NCBI RefSeq assembly: GCF_001042525.2
Contig: NZ_CP011921.2
Span: 124,001 to 188,000, forward strand
Direction: 5' to 3'
Length of the DNA stretch: 64,000 bases
Source of the DNA: Francisella orientalis FNO12
Lineage (GTDB): Bacteria > Pseudomonadota > Gammaproteobacteria > Francisellales > Francisellaceae
In this document: positions 28,733 to 38,589 of the stretch, one piece after another
Numbering within the stretch: the stretch's first letter is position 1
Layout of the letters: each line of letters starts with the position of its first letter
Translations under genes and position numbers: made by a program
Notes under the pieces: model-generated
Database searches by the model: none
Seen by the model: only the letters and a program-made list of their open reading frames with translations
Told to the model about the DNA's origin: nothing

Positions 28733-28831
28733 GATTTTTCCTTGTTAATAGTGTGTTAAAACTTAAAATTAAAATCTTATTATAACAATTTTAATCACAA
28801 AATCTTAGTCAAAACGCTTTTGTTTATAGGA

Positions 28832-28849
28832 TATTTTACTAGTAAAATA
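28832..28849. promoter_or_regulatory. Perfect 18-bp palindrome between purH and purA
   Basis: TATTTTACT at 28832-28840 is followed directly by its reverse complement AGTAAAATA at 28841-28849. It lies 60 bp before the purA start and 100 bp before the purH start, in the divergent promoter region. A dimeric repressor or activator site is the simplest reading. The factor is unknown; no PurR gene is seen in the window. Confidence 0.5.
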
Positions 28850-28887
28850 CTCACTAATATATTAGTATATTTAGTATCAGACGTTAA

Positions 28888-30195
<1,308 letters not shown>

Positions 30196-30197
30196 TT

Positions 30198-30740
30198 ATG
30201 AGTTTTGCTAAAGATAATACAGAAGTATATATAAATGCTCAACAGCTAGAAACTGAGATCACAAAGCTAGCTGATAAAATAAATAAAGATTATGCAGGTC
30301 AAGAAATTGTATTGATTTGTGTATTGAAAGGTTCTTTTATGTTTTTTGCAGACCTAACTAGGAAGCTAGAAGTTGATCTTAGAACTCACTTTGTAACAGC
30401 TTCATCTTATGGTTCTGGTACTATTAGCTCAGGTAAAGTAATCTCTACAATAGGTTCTTTGAAAAAAGAGTATATTCATGGTAAAAACGTAATTATAATC
30501 GAAGATATTGTCGATACTGGTCATACTTACCATAAACTTATGGATGGTATAAATGAATTAGAACCAAAGAGCTTGAAATTTGCGACTTTATTATTTAAAC
30601 CAGCTAGGTTAGAAAGAGAGGTAAACCTCGACTATATATGCTTTGAAATCGAAGATAAGTTTATAGTTGGCTATGGTTTAGACTATAACGATAGATATCG
30701 CCAATTGCCTTATATTGGTATCATGAAAGATACTAAGTAA
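30198..30740 (+). CDS. hpt: Hypoxanthine phosphoribosyltransferase
   Basis: 180 residues, type I phosphoribosyltransferase. The PRPP loop [17 protein letters not shown] is near residue 100, with [14 protein letters not shown] upstream and the flexible-loop region TASSYGSGT. It salvages hypoxanthine (and usually guanine) to nucleotides. It is immediately downstream of purA, joining salvage and IMP use in one transcript. Intact. Confidence 0.93.
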   Translation: MSFAKDNTEVYINAQQLETEITKLADKINKDYAGQEIVLICVLKGSFMFFADLTRKLEVDLRTHFVTASSYGSGTISSGKVISTIGSLKKEYIHGKNVIIIEDIVDTGHTYHKLMDGINELEPKSLKFATLLFKPARLEREVNLDYICFEIEDKFIVGYGLDYNDRYRQLPYIGIMKDTK

Positions 30741-30850
30741 AATTTTCTTAAAAGATATATTCACGAAATGTAATTATTAGTTATTTTATAACTTTGAAGT
30801 ACTCAATAGATAGTCTTTAATACTCTGTACTTTATAGAGTATGTTAGTAA

Positions 30851-30952
30851 CTAGATGAAGCGGATGTTTCTGGTTTTTTTATGATGATGACAGCTAGTTA
30901 CAAGTGTAGTCATAATTATTAGCATAATAGGTATTATTAGTAGCTTTTTCAT
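30851..30952 (-). CDS. Small 33-residue lipoprotein
   Basis: The ATG at 30950-30952 has AAGGAAA just upstream. It encodes a Lys-Lys start, a hydrophobic stretch and a lipobox-like LVTSC at residues 17-21, followed by HHHKKTRNIRF and a stop. The mature peptide would be only ~13 residues: a lipidated Cys with three His and several basic residues. It is the only candidate gene in the 377-bp gap between hpt and the hydrolase gene. The lipobox and ribosome-binding site argue for a real gene. Function is unknown. Another possibility is a lysis/entericidin-like peptide. Confidence 0.6.
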   Translation of the reverse strand: MKKLLIIPIMLIIMTTLVTSCHHHKKTRNIRFI

Positions 30953-31117
30953 ATGTATTTTCCTTCTTAATTCTTATAATTACATATAATGTATGATCTT
31001 TAATTAATATCAATTTGGTAGACCATAAAATGATAATAATTAATTACTTATAAATATACAAGTTATTCAGGAGTAAGAGGATTTTTTTTAAAGAGTTTGA
31101 ATTTGCTAAGATGGTTA

Positions 31118-31840
31118 TTAAAAATAACTACTGACAAAAGTCTCTCTCAAGAAATCTTCAGCAAACTTCCAAGCTCTTTTGTTTGATTCTTTGCTAAATA
31201 CAGTACCAAACTCAGGATCATTAGCATTAGGGTTAGTAAAAGCATGATATGTATTACCAAAAGTATGTAGTTGCCAGTCAGCTTTACGCATATTCATCTC
31301 TTGTTGAAATCTATTGACTTGTTCTGGTGGTACCATAGGGTCATTATAACCATGTAGCACAAGTATTTTTGTATCTATGTTTTGTTCTTTTATAATATTA
31401 GACTCTAGTAAGCCATGGAAACTGATAGCTGCTTTTAATTCAAAGTTCGATCTAGCCATATCTAGAACACATTTACCACCAAAGCAGAAACCTATAGCAG
31501 AAACACTTGACTTATCTACGCGAGGCATCTTTCTAACAATATTGTATGTAGACCTAAGTCTAGTCATAAGAGCGTGTTTGTCTTCAAGTAGACTATTCAT
31601 AAGATTTGTATTTTCTTCTTTAGAACTACCTACCTTACCCTCTCCATAGATATCTATGGCAAAACCTAAATAGCCTTTTTTTGCCATAGCGATTGCTTTT
31701 TCACAAGCAAAATTATCTCTACCTGCCCATGTTGGAGCTACTAAAACTGCTGGTAAATGAGCCCCTCTGTCAGGATATGCACAAAAGCCTTTTAATAAAA
31801 CACCATCACCACAGTATTCAATTTCTTTGGTTATTATCAT
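31118..31840 (-). CDS. Dienelactone hydrolase family protein
   Basis: 240 residues of alpha/beta hydrolase fold. The nucleophile elbow is GFCFGGK (cysteine nucleophile, as in dienelactone hydrolase), the acid lies in LHGYNDPMVPPEQ and the histidine in TYHAFTNPN. The start of the chain carries VLVAPTWAGRD. The natural substrate is unknown; many members are general esterases or lactonases. A single gene, intact. Confidence 0.85.
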   Translation of the reverse strand: MIITKEIEYCGDGVLLKGFCAYPDRGAHLPAVLVAPTWAGRDNFACEKAIAMAKKGYLGFAIDIYGEGKVGSSKEENTNLMNSLLEDKHALMTRLRSTYNIVRKMPRVDKSSVSAIGFCFGGKCVLDMARSNFELKAAISFHGLLESNIIKEQNIDTKILVLHGYNDPMVPPEQVNRFQQEMNMRKADWQLHTFGNTYHAFTNPNANDPEFGTVFSKESNKRAWKFAEDFLRETFVSSYF

Positions 31841-31925
31841 TTTTTAATTAAGTATACTAAAATTAGCATAATTATAATCGTAAATAATGTTTCGGTATAG
31901 TGACAACTTGCTAGATTAGCAAAAA

Positions 31926-32717
31926 TTAATAGAATTTATTTTTTATGATACATATTAGATATAAAATACAGATAATAGTAGTGATAAAAAAGCTAATAGG
32001 AACATCGATATAATAGGCAGCTACAATCCCTGACCAAACAGTCAAGATGGATATAACTGTACTTAGAAATATAGGTTTATAAAAGCCATCTGTCCATTGC
32101 GTAGCAATCGCGGCCGGACCTATAAGTAGTGAGAACACTAATAGTATACCAACAACCTGACAAGCCATAGATACAGTAATCGCAATACAGATGAAAAGTA
32201 AGATAGACAGCAGTTTATTGGGAATCTTTTTTGATTCAGCAAATATTGGGTCAATTGAGGATATAAATAATGGTCTAGCAATCACAGCTAAAAGAGCTAT
32301 GGTAAATATAGCGAGAATAAGTAGTATATATATCTGCTCTAATGTCACAGTGAGGATATCACCAACAAGGATGGACATCACTGAGCCTGAATAGCCACTT
32401 TGATATAAAAATAGGAAGTAAGTACCAAGACCCAAAAAGAAAGTCAAAACAATACCTATTGCGATATCATTTTTTTTGATTTTGTCACCAAAAGCACCCA
32501 TAAGTAGGCCTGCGACTAGATTTATGACAAGCTGTCCAGTCATGGCAGATAAATTTAGTAGAACTGCTCCAGAAGCTCCGGTAAGACTAATATGTCCTAG
32601 AGCGTGGGATGCAAATGATAATCTTCTGATAATTACAAAAAAGCTAATAATACCACATATAAGAGCAATTATGGTTCCTGCTATAAAAGCATAGAGCATG
32701 AAAGTATAATTAAACAC
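31926..32717 (-). CDS. znuB: Zinc ABC transporter permease
   Basis: I chose the GTG at 32715-32717 because GGGAGG lies 7-8 bases upstream; the open frame before it overlaps znuC further without family similarity. The 263-residue protein has about eight membrane helices and the ABC-3 permease phrases SFASHALGHISLTG and LLVFSLLIGPAAIATQWT. It forms the membrane channel of the ZnuABC importer. Its start overlaps the znuC end by 8 bp. Confidence 0.88.
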   Translation of the reverse strand: MFNYTFMLYAFIAGTIIALICGIISFFVIIRRLSFASHALGHISLTGASGAVLLNLSAMTGQLVINLVAGLLMGAFGDKIKKNDIAIGIVLTFFLGLGTYFLFLYQSGYSGSVMSILVGDILTVTLEQIYILLILAIFTIALLAVIARPLFISSIDPIFAESKKIPNKLLSILLFICIAITVSMACQVVGILLVFSLLIGPAAIATQWTDGFYKPIFLSTVISILTVWSGIVAAYYIDVPISFFITTIICILYLICIIKNKFY

Positions 32718-33387
32718 AGATATCCTCCCGTAGACATGGCATCTCATTACAATAGTGACATTGACCGTCCTTAAAGTGAATAAAAGCATCTAGTTGTGAG
32801 CTAATCTCTTTCATATCATGAGAGATTAGTAGTAATGTAATCATTTCTTTTTTATGAATTGCTTTTAAGCATGCCAAGAATCTTTGCTTTGCATCTGGAT
32901 CAAGATCAGATAATGGTTCATCTAAAAGTAGTACTTTAGGGTTATTTATGAGAGCTTGAACTAGATATATACGCTTTTTTTGACCTCCTGAGAGATTCTT
33001 AAAAGGTTTGTGTATATACTCTTGTGTTTGAGTTAGTGTTATAAGATATTCTAATTTATCTTTGAAGCTTTTATCAAATAAGGGTAATCCCCATGAATTT
33101 GGCTTATAGCTATATTTTACTAGAGTATAGCCAGATGTTTTTTCTTCAAAATTAATCTCTCGTTCTTGTGGTATATAGCTAATATTATTAATATCAACTT
33201 TTGCATTGTTAATAGTGATAGAACCAGATATGCTTGGTATCTTGCCTAAAAGTGTTTTGAAAAAAGTTGATTTACCAACACCATTTTTACCTACTATACC
33301 TACCCAAGCATTAGTCGGAATCTCAAGGTTAAGAGGTTGTGTAATTGGCTTATTATAACCAATTGTTAGGTTAGAACATTTGATCAT
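32710..33387 (-). CDS. znuC: Zinc ABC transporter ATPase
   Basis: 225 residues with Walker A GKNGVGKST, the ABC signature LSGGQKKR, Walker B VLLLDEPLSDLD and the switch His in LLISHDM. It is the ATPase of the zinc or manganese importer. The C-terminus holds His/Cys residues (HFKDGQCHYCNEMPC), which might sense metal. It begins one base after the znuA stop, forming a znuA-znuC-znuB operon. Confidence 0.92.
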   Translation of the reverse strand: MIKCSNLTIGYNKPITQPLNLEIPTNAWVGIVGKNGVGKSTFFKTLLGKIPSISGSITINNAKVDINNISYIPQEREINFEEKTSGYTLVKYSYKPNSWGLPLFDKSFKDKLEYLITLTQTQEYIHKPFKNLSGGQKKRIYLVQALINNPKVLLLDEPLSDLDPDAKQRFLACLKAIHKKEMITLLLISHDMKEISSQLDAFIHFKDGQCHYCNEMPCLREDICV

Positions 33388-33388
33388 T

Positions 33389-34309
33389 TTATTGGATCGT
33401 TTTATCTAGTGCTTCAGCCGTTTTTTGTAATGATTTTACCATCCATGTGATAGCATCTTCATTTGTAGGCATTGTTTCTGTAATACCGACTACAGGTATA
33501 TCGTTTTCTTTTGCTAGTTCTAACATTTTATTGGTGACATTATCAGTAACTTGCTTATTATAGAAAAGAACTTTGACTTCTTTATCCTTGAATAATTTTT
33601 GGTAGTCAATCATCATTTTAGGGCTAGGTTCAGACTCATTCATGATGACCCACTGGAATGCTAGACCTTTCATATCTAAACCTAAAGCACTTGCCATATA
33701 ACCAAATAATGGCTCAGTAGCAGTGACTGGAGTGCCTGTATTAGCCTGCTTAATCTGCTTGACAAGGTCGTAGACTTGTTGATATTTATGCTCGAAATTA
33801 ACATAGTTTTTTTCAAATAAATTATTATCAATCGAATCTTCTGTAGATAATACTTCTTTCAGTTTCTTAGCTAAAGCAGGGAATGTATCTGGATCATACC
33901 AAAGATGTGGATTAATGCCAAATTTTGGAGTTTCCGGATAGTCTATAAGATCTAGTACCTTAATGATTGTAGCGTGTTTGTTACTCTTAAGAATAGGTAT
34001 AATCCATGAGTCATAATCGGCACCGTTGTAAATAATTACGTCAGCTTCAGCCAGAAGCTTGGCATTTTTAACAGATGATATAAAAGTATGCGGGTCTCCA
34101 TCGGCATTATTTATGACATTTGTTACTTTAACATTACTACCACCTATAAGCTGAGCTATACTTCCATACTGGTTTTCAGCGGCAACGACAGTTATATCAT
34201 GAGATCCCTTCACTGTTTGTGGTTTAGGGGTATCTTTTGTCAAAAAGTTGGCAGCTACAAAAGCTATAATGACTATCGCTGCAGCTACAGCAATTATTAA
34301 TTTTTTCAT
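33389..34309 (-). CDS. znuA: Zinc-binding periplasmic protein (cluster A-I)
   Basis: 306 residues with an N-terminal signal/anchor helix (about 3-24). Metal ligands of the family are visible: His in DGDPHTFISS and His in INPHLWYDPDTFP, with a later acidic ligand expected near NESEPSPK or EPLFGY. The His-rich loop usual in ZnuA of enterics is missing, so the ligand could be zinc or manganese. It is the first gene of the znuACB operon. Francisella needs zinc uptake in the host. Confidence 0.88.
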   Translation of the reverse strand: MKKLIIAVAAAIVIIAFVAANFLTKDTPKPQTVKGSHDITVVAAENQYGSIAQLIGGSNVKVTNVINNADGDPHTFISSVKNAKLLAEADVIIYNGADYDSWIIPILKSNKHATIIKVLDLIDYPETPKFGINPHLWYDPDTFPALAKKLKEVLSTEDSIDNNLFEKNYVNFEHKYQQVYDLVKQIKQANTGTPVTATEPLFGYMASALGLDMKGLAFQWVIMNESEPSPKMMIDYQKLFKDKEVKVLFYNKQVTDNVTNKMLELAKENDIPVVGITETMPTNEDAITWMVKSLQKTAEALDKTIQ

Positions 34310-34381
34310 ATCTTAATATAGGTTCAAAATTTTATAACAAATAATAGATTAAAAAAAAGTTAGAGTAAAGCAGTATATATT

Positions 34382-35605
34382 TTAGTTATTTGAATCTTTG
34401 ATGAATAAAGCTATTATAAAAGAAAGAATCATTAATATAGGAATAATTATTAATGTACTTTGGAAAGCATACAGCGTCTCATGTGACTGTTTAAGATGAG
34501 TTATTAATGCTCCAGTAGTAGGCTGCAGTATTCCACCACTTAGCGGTAAGAACATATTTACTACTGCTAATCCAGTTGCTATCTGTGTCGCAGAGACAGT
34601 ATTTCTCAAAGCAGAGTAATTAAGAACATGAACAGCTTGTACAGCACCAAAGAGGATGCATAAGATCATAGCCACAGGGAAACTCGTATTGAAAAATAAT
34701 AAGTATGTAACAATAAAAAATCCAAAAACAGGTGTAATTAATAAGAATTTTTTCTCACCATCAAATACAGAAGCAATAACTCCCCATATTGGACTAGATA
34801 TAGCTACACCAATAAAAATTAGTGAAGTACAATAACCAGCGTTGGCCTGAGAGAAACCAGTCAGCTGTAGGTATTTTATTCCCCATAAATCAGCAAAAAG
34901 AACAGTAGTTCCATAGATGGTAAAGCAATAAAAACCATTAAACCAAATTTGTTTATTTTTGAATACGGTAATAATATCTTTTAGATTACTTGTCTTTTGC
35001 TCGTTTTGTTTGTTTCGCTTAGAATAGTCAGGGTGTACACGTATTATAAATATACTGACAAGTAATAAAATTACAGAAATTATGAATATTAAAGCCATAA
35101 TTTTTGAAATGCTTAAATGTCTAGCCAAGAACACTAAAGGAGCAGCTGAAAGAGTAGCTCCAACGTATAGTACAAATTGAGTTAAGCCTGTAAATGTAGG
35201 GAATAATCGGTTTGGTAACCAGATAGCAATCGCTTTTATAGCACACAAAATAGCAAATCCACCACCGAAACCTGCTAGTATTCTATAAGCTAAAAGCATT
35301 GATTCGTTATGAGCTATAGTGGCGATTAACATCGCTACTAAAAATATTGCAGAACTTACTATCATGACTCGTTTAATCCCGAATTTATCTACAAGAATAC
35401 CTGCTGGGATTTGTGAAATTATATAACTCCAGTAGAAAGAGGAGCTAAACATTGCAGTTGCTGCAAGAGTAAGGTTATATGGCTCTTCTGTAAAGCCATC
35501 AAGCAGAGCTCCTGTCGATGATCTTACGAAATATTCAAGGGCATAAAAAAACGCACACGCGAACCATATACTTAATCCTAAAGCGGTAACTTTTTTCTTA
35601 TACAT
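34382..35605 (-). CDS. MFS transporter
   Basis: 407 residues, 12 predicted helices in two halves. The motif-A-like loop is GILVDKFGIKRV after helix 2, and FAILCAIKAIAIWLP follows helix 4. The start MYKKKVTALGLSIWFACAFFYALEYFVRSS resembles the MFS subgroup expanded in Francisella and linked to nutrient uptake in the phagosome. The substrate is not known. It lies 73 bp after znuA on the same strand, but probably as its own unit. Confidence 0.8.
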   Translation of the reverse strand: MYKKKVTALGLSIWFACAFFYALEYFVRSSTGALLDGFTEEPYNLTLAATAMFSSSFYWSYIISQIPAGILVDKFGIKRVMIVSSAIFLVAMLIATIAHNESMLLAYRILAGFGGGFAILCAIKAIAIWLPNRLFPTFTGLTQFVLYVGATLSAAPLVFLARHLSISKIMALIFIISVILLLVSIFIIRVHPDYSKRNKQNEQKTSNLKDIITVFKNKQIWFNGFYCFTIYGTTVLFADLWGIKYLQLTGFSQANAGYCTSLIFIGVAISSPIWGVIASVFDGEKKFLLITPVFGFFIVTYLLFFNTSFPVAMILCILFGAVQAVHVLNYSALRNTVSATQIATGLAVVNMFLPLSGGILQPTTGALITHLKQSHETLYAFQSTLIIIPILMILSFIIALFIKDSNN

Positions 35606-35739
35606 TTTATTAGATTCCTCTTTATCAAAAAATTGCTTAGTGATGACAGACTAGGACTAAGCATTATAAGAATGACAAAAACATATAGTAAACGATAACT
35701 ATTGTGAAAGCAAATTTTACTTATTTTTAATATTGATTT

Positions 35740-36186
35740 TTAGTTTTTTGCAGGAACAATTCTAGTATTGTTGCCAGACATATATATAGTCACTTCATCG
35801 CCAATATTTAAGCCATGTTTATCTTCTTGTAATATGACAAGTGTTTCACCATTGCTCAACTGTATTGTAAATTGATATCCTTTTGAAGATGTTATGGCAT
35901 CTTCTGTAGCACCACCTGCAATACCACCAACTACAGCGCCATCAATAGAACCAGCAATACTAGTAAGCATATTACCACTACCTGCTAGAGCTCCACCAAG
36001 ACCACCTACACGAGCACCTACATTGTCAGAACCTTTGATATGAACTTGCTGAATATCTATGATTTTACCTTGTTTGACTTGAGATACTTGACCTATAGAG
36101 CTAGCCGAATAGCTTGGCTCTGATGTACTACAACCACTCAATATCAAGAGTGATAAAAATATTAAAGTATAAAAAATATTTTTCAT
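35740..36186 (-). CDS. SlyB-like glycine-zipper lipoprotein
   Basis: I chose the ATG at 36184-36186 (MKNIFYTLIF), with AGGAGAAT upstream; it gives a signal peptide ending in the lipobox LSGC at residue ~19. The 148-residue protein has a glycine-rich hydrophobic centre (GARVGGLGGALAGSG, VGGIAGGATEDAI) typical of SlyB/Pcp (PCP_lipoprotein) glycine zippers. These sit in the outer membrane and help keep envelope integrity. It follows wrbA by 11 bp. Confidence 0.82.
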   Translation of the reverse strand: MKNIFYTLIFLSLLILSGCSTSEPSYSASSIGQVSQVKQGKIIDIQQVHIKGSDNVGARVGGLGGALAGSGNMLTSIAGSIDGAVVGGIAGGATEDAITSSKGYQFTIQLSNGETLVILQEDKHGLNIGDEVTIYMSGNNTRIVPAKN

Positions 36187-36197
36187 ATAATATTCTC

Positions 36198-36788
36198 CTA
36201 ACAACAAAGTTTATTTGCAATATCAGCTACTCTTTTACCTAGTGTTTTACATATTTTTATTTCATCGTCAGACATGGTTTTGTTTGGTGAAAATGTATTT
36301 AGGTGAGATGCTCCATATGGAGTGCCACCTGTACGAGTATGTTCTAATGCTTGCTCGCTATATGGTACACCAACAATTAAACAACCATGATGTATAAAAG
36401 GGATCATCATTGATAGTAGTGTACTTTCATGGCCAGAGTGCATTCCTGAAGCCGCGGTAAAAAAGCCAACAGGTTTGCCGATTAGACTGCCTTTGAACCA
36501 TATATCACTATGAATTTCTAAAAAGTATTTCAAAGGTGATGCCATATTGCCAAAGTATGCGGGACTTCCAACTATCAAACCATCACAATTGGCAAGATCT
36601 TCTTTTGTAGCATATAGATCGCCATTATCTGGAATTTTAGAGTCAATTTGCTCAGTTTTTGCTGAGATGTTTGGTACCGTACGGACTATAGCTGTAGCAC
36701 CTGTAGCTTCTACACCTAGGGCTATAGTATAAGCCATTTTCTTTGTACTTCCACCTTGGCTGTAGTATAGTATTAGTATGTTTTTCAT
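36198..36788 (-). CDS. wrbA: NAD(P)H:quinone oxidoreductase, WrbA-type flavodoxin
   Basis: 196 residues. The FMN phosphate loop YYSQGGSTKKMA is at the N-terminus, followed by GSPAYFGNMASPLKYFLE and the WrbA-specific HSGHESTLLSMMIPFIHHG and GGTPYGASHL. It performs two-electron reduction of quinones and protects against redox stress. It is divergent from yihY (12-bp gap) and leads into the SlyB-like gene. Confidence 0.9.
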   Translation of the reverse strand: MKNILILYYSQGGSTKKMAYTIALGVEATGATAIVRTVPNISAKTEQIDSKIPDNGDLYATKEDLANCDGLIVGSPAYFGNMASPLKYFLEIHSDIWFKGSLIGKPVGFFTAASGMHSGHESTLLSMMIPFIHHGCLIVGVPYSEQALEHTRTGGTPYGASHLNTFSPNKTMSDDEIKICKTLGKRVADIANKLCC

Positions 36789-36800
36789 TGTTGTTTTTCT

Positions 36801-37997
36801 ATGTTTGATATCAAATTATACAAAAAATATTTGTCAATATTTAAAAACTATTGGATCTGGGTCTTCAAAGAATATCTTCGTAAAGATTGTCCAACAGTAG
36901 CTGCGGCTATAACTCTTACGAGTTTGTTTGCTATCGTACCAGCTTTTTTCATTATAATAAATATTTTGAATGCTTTTAACGCATTTAGTTCTCTTTCTAA
37001 AAATTTACAGAATTTTCTTTTTCAGAATATGCTTCCCGAGACTGCAGCGACAGTTCAGCAGTACATCACAAGTATTTCTGATAAAATGACCTATTTGCCA
37101 ATTACATCAGTTATAGTTTTATTGGTTGTTATTTTTCTAATGATCAAAAGGTTGGAAATTACTTTAAATAAAGTTTTTTATGTTAATAAACAACGACCGC
37201 TGGTTCAGAGTTTATTGGTTTATTGGGCTTTGATGACAATGGGGCCTATACTTATGGGTTTTGTATTTATTTCTAGTACATATCTTATTTCTATGGCTTG
37301 GTTTGTAAAAGATATTGGTATTGAGCAATATCTTTTAAACGGATTATCTTTAATTTTTTTAATAGCAGGATTTTTTGTTTTTTATAAAATATTACCTAAT
37401 ACAAGGATTAATTCAAAAACGGCATTAATAGTAGCATTTTTGGTAGCTATAGTTTTTTCTATTGCGAAGAAGATTTTTGCACTATATATGTTTTATGTAC
37501 CTACTTATTCAGTGATTTATGGTTCATTATCTTTGATACCTATCTTTATACTATGGGTTTTTGTTGCTTGGCAGATTACACTTCTAGGAGCTGTAATGAT
37601 CAAAGCTATACAATATATGGAAGTGACACTAGACTTTAAGAAAGAAGTAAAAAGAGATGATTTAAGTATTAGTGTGTGCATGCTTAAAGAATTGCATATA
37701 GCTCAAAGAGAGCTAAGAAATGGAATTAGTATTGATCAGATGTATCAAAAAATGGCTGTTGCTAATTATGATAAGGTTAAGAAAATTTTATATGATTTAG
37801 AAATGGTAAATATTATTAGGATAACAGCTCAAGATGTTTGTTATTTAAACTGTGATGTTTTTAGTATCAACTTGTATGAGATATATTTGGCATGTAATCC
37901 AACAATTAATTTCAAAACAAGCTCTATAAGAAAAATTAATGTAATAAAGTCTGACTTATACAAAGATCTTGATATAAAATTATACGAGTGTTTTTAG
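36801..37997 (+). CDS. YihY/BrkB family inner-membrane protein
   Basis: 398 residues. The N-terminal 290 form six helices with the family pattern DCPTVAAAITLTSLFAIVPAFF and YGSLSLIPIFILWVFVAWQITLLGA. A hydrophilic C-terminal ~110-residue domain is predicted cytoplasmic and winged-helix-like. The family was once called RNase BN; its function remains unsettled. It is first in a unit with pnuC and priA (19-bp gap, then one shared base). Confidence 0.85.
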   Translation: MFDIKLYKKYLSIFKNYWIWVFKEYLRKDCPTVAAAITLTSLFAIVPAFFIIINILNAFNAFSSLSKNLQNFLFQNMLPETAATVQQYITSISDKMTYLPITSVIVLLVVIFLMIKRLEITLNKVFYVNKQRPLVQSLLVYWALMTMGPILMGFVFISSTYLISMAWFVKDIGIEQYLLNGLSLIFLIAGFFVFYKILPNTRINSKTALIVAFLVAIVFSIAKKIFALYMFYVPTYSVIYGSLSLIPIFILWVFVAWQITLLGAVMIKAIQYMEVTLDFKKEVKRDDLSISVCMLKELHIAQRELRNGISIDQMYQKMAVANYDKVKKILYDLEMVNIIRITAQDVCYLNCDVFSINLYEIYLACNPTINFKTSSIRKINVIKSDLYKDLDIKLYECF

Positions 37998-38016
37998 GCG
38001 TATAAGGATTTATGTA

Positions 38017-38589
38017 ATGATATTTGAGACTCTTGATTATTCTGCATCGATTATAAATGTATTGTATACGATATATTTGGCAAGGCTTAAAGTGTGGTCT
38101 TGGTCTTTAGGTATAGTAGGTGCGATACTTTTGTTATTTTTGTTTACAATGAGGGGTACATATTCACTGGTATTGCTCCAATTTGTTTATGTAATATTCT
38201 TCAGCTATGGTTGGTATAAGTGGTATACACAAGGTATAGATGGTGAACATAAGACTGTTAAGTGGATGAAGAGAGTTGACTATTTTCGTTATATTGTCTA
38301 TCTAATAATATTATGCATTTTTAGTATTGTATTTAACTATATCACTGGCTCTGCAGACATTATATCTACAGGAATGCTTACTGGTATTACATTTACAGCA
38401 ATTATCATGACTATAGAGAAGTTTATGGAAAATTGGATTGTATGGATGATTTCCGATTTATACTTTGTTGTAGTTATGTATCAACAAGAATTATATGGTC
38501 AAGTGCTACAGAACTTCATATTCTTTATTACAGCTGTGTATGGTTTTTATTACTGGTATAAAAATACAAAAACTGTAGAAGTTATATAA
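38017..38589 (+). CDS. pnuC: PnuC-like nicotinamide mononucleotide/riboside transporter
   Basis: 190 residues with six or seven helices. The family phrase WSWSLGIVGAILLLFLF in helix 2 and LLQFVYVIFFSYGWYKW in helix 3 are clear. PnuC moves nicotinamide riboside (a vitamin B3 form) inward by facilitated diffusion, or a related vitamin in paralogs. The stop codon shares its last base with the priA start. Confidence 0.85.
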   Translation: MIFETLDYSASIINVLYTIYLARLKVWSWSLGIVGAILLLFLFTMRGTYSLVLLQFVYVIFFSYGWYKWYTQGIDGEHKTVKWMKRVDYFRYIVYLIILCIFSIVFNYITGSADIISTGMLTGITFTAIIMTIEKFMENWIVWMISDLYFVVVMYQQELYGQVLQNFIFFITAVYGFYYWYKNTKTVEVI

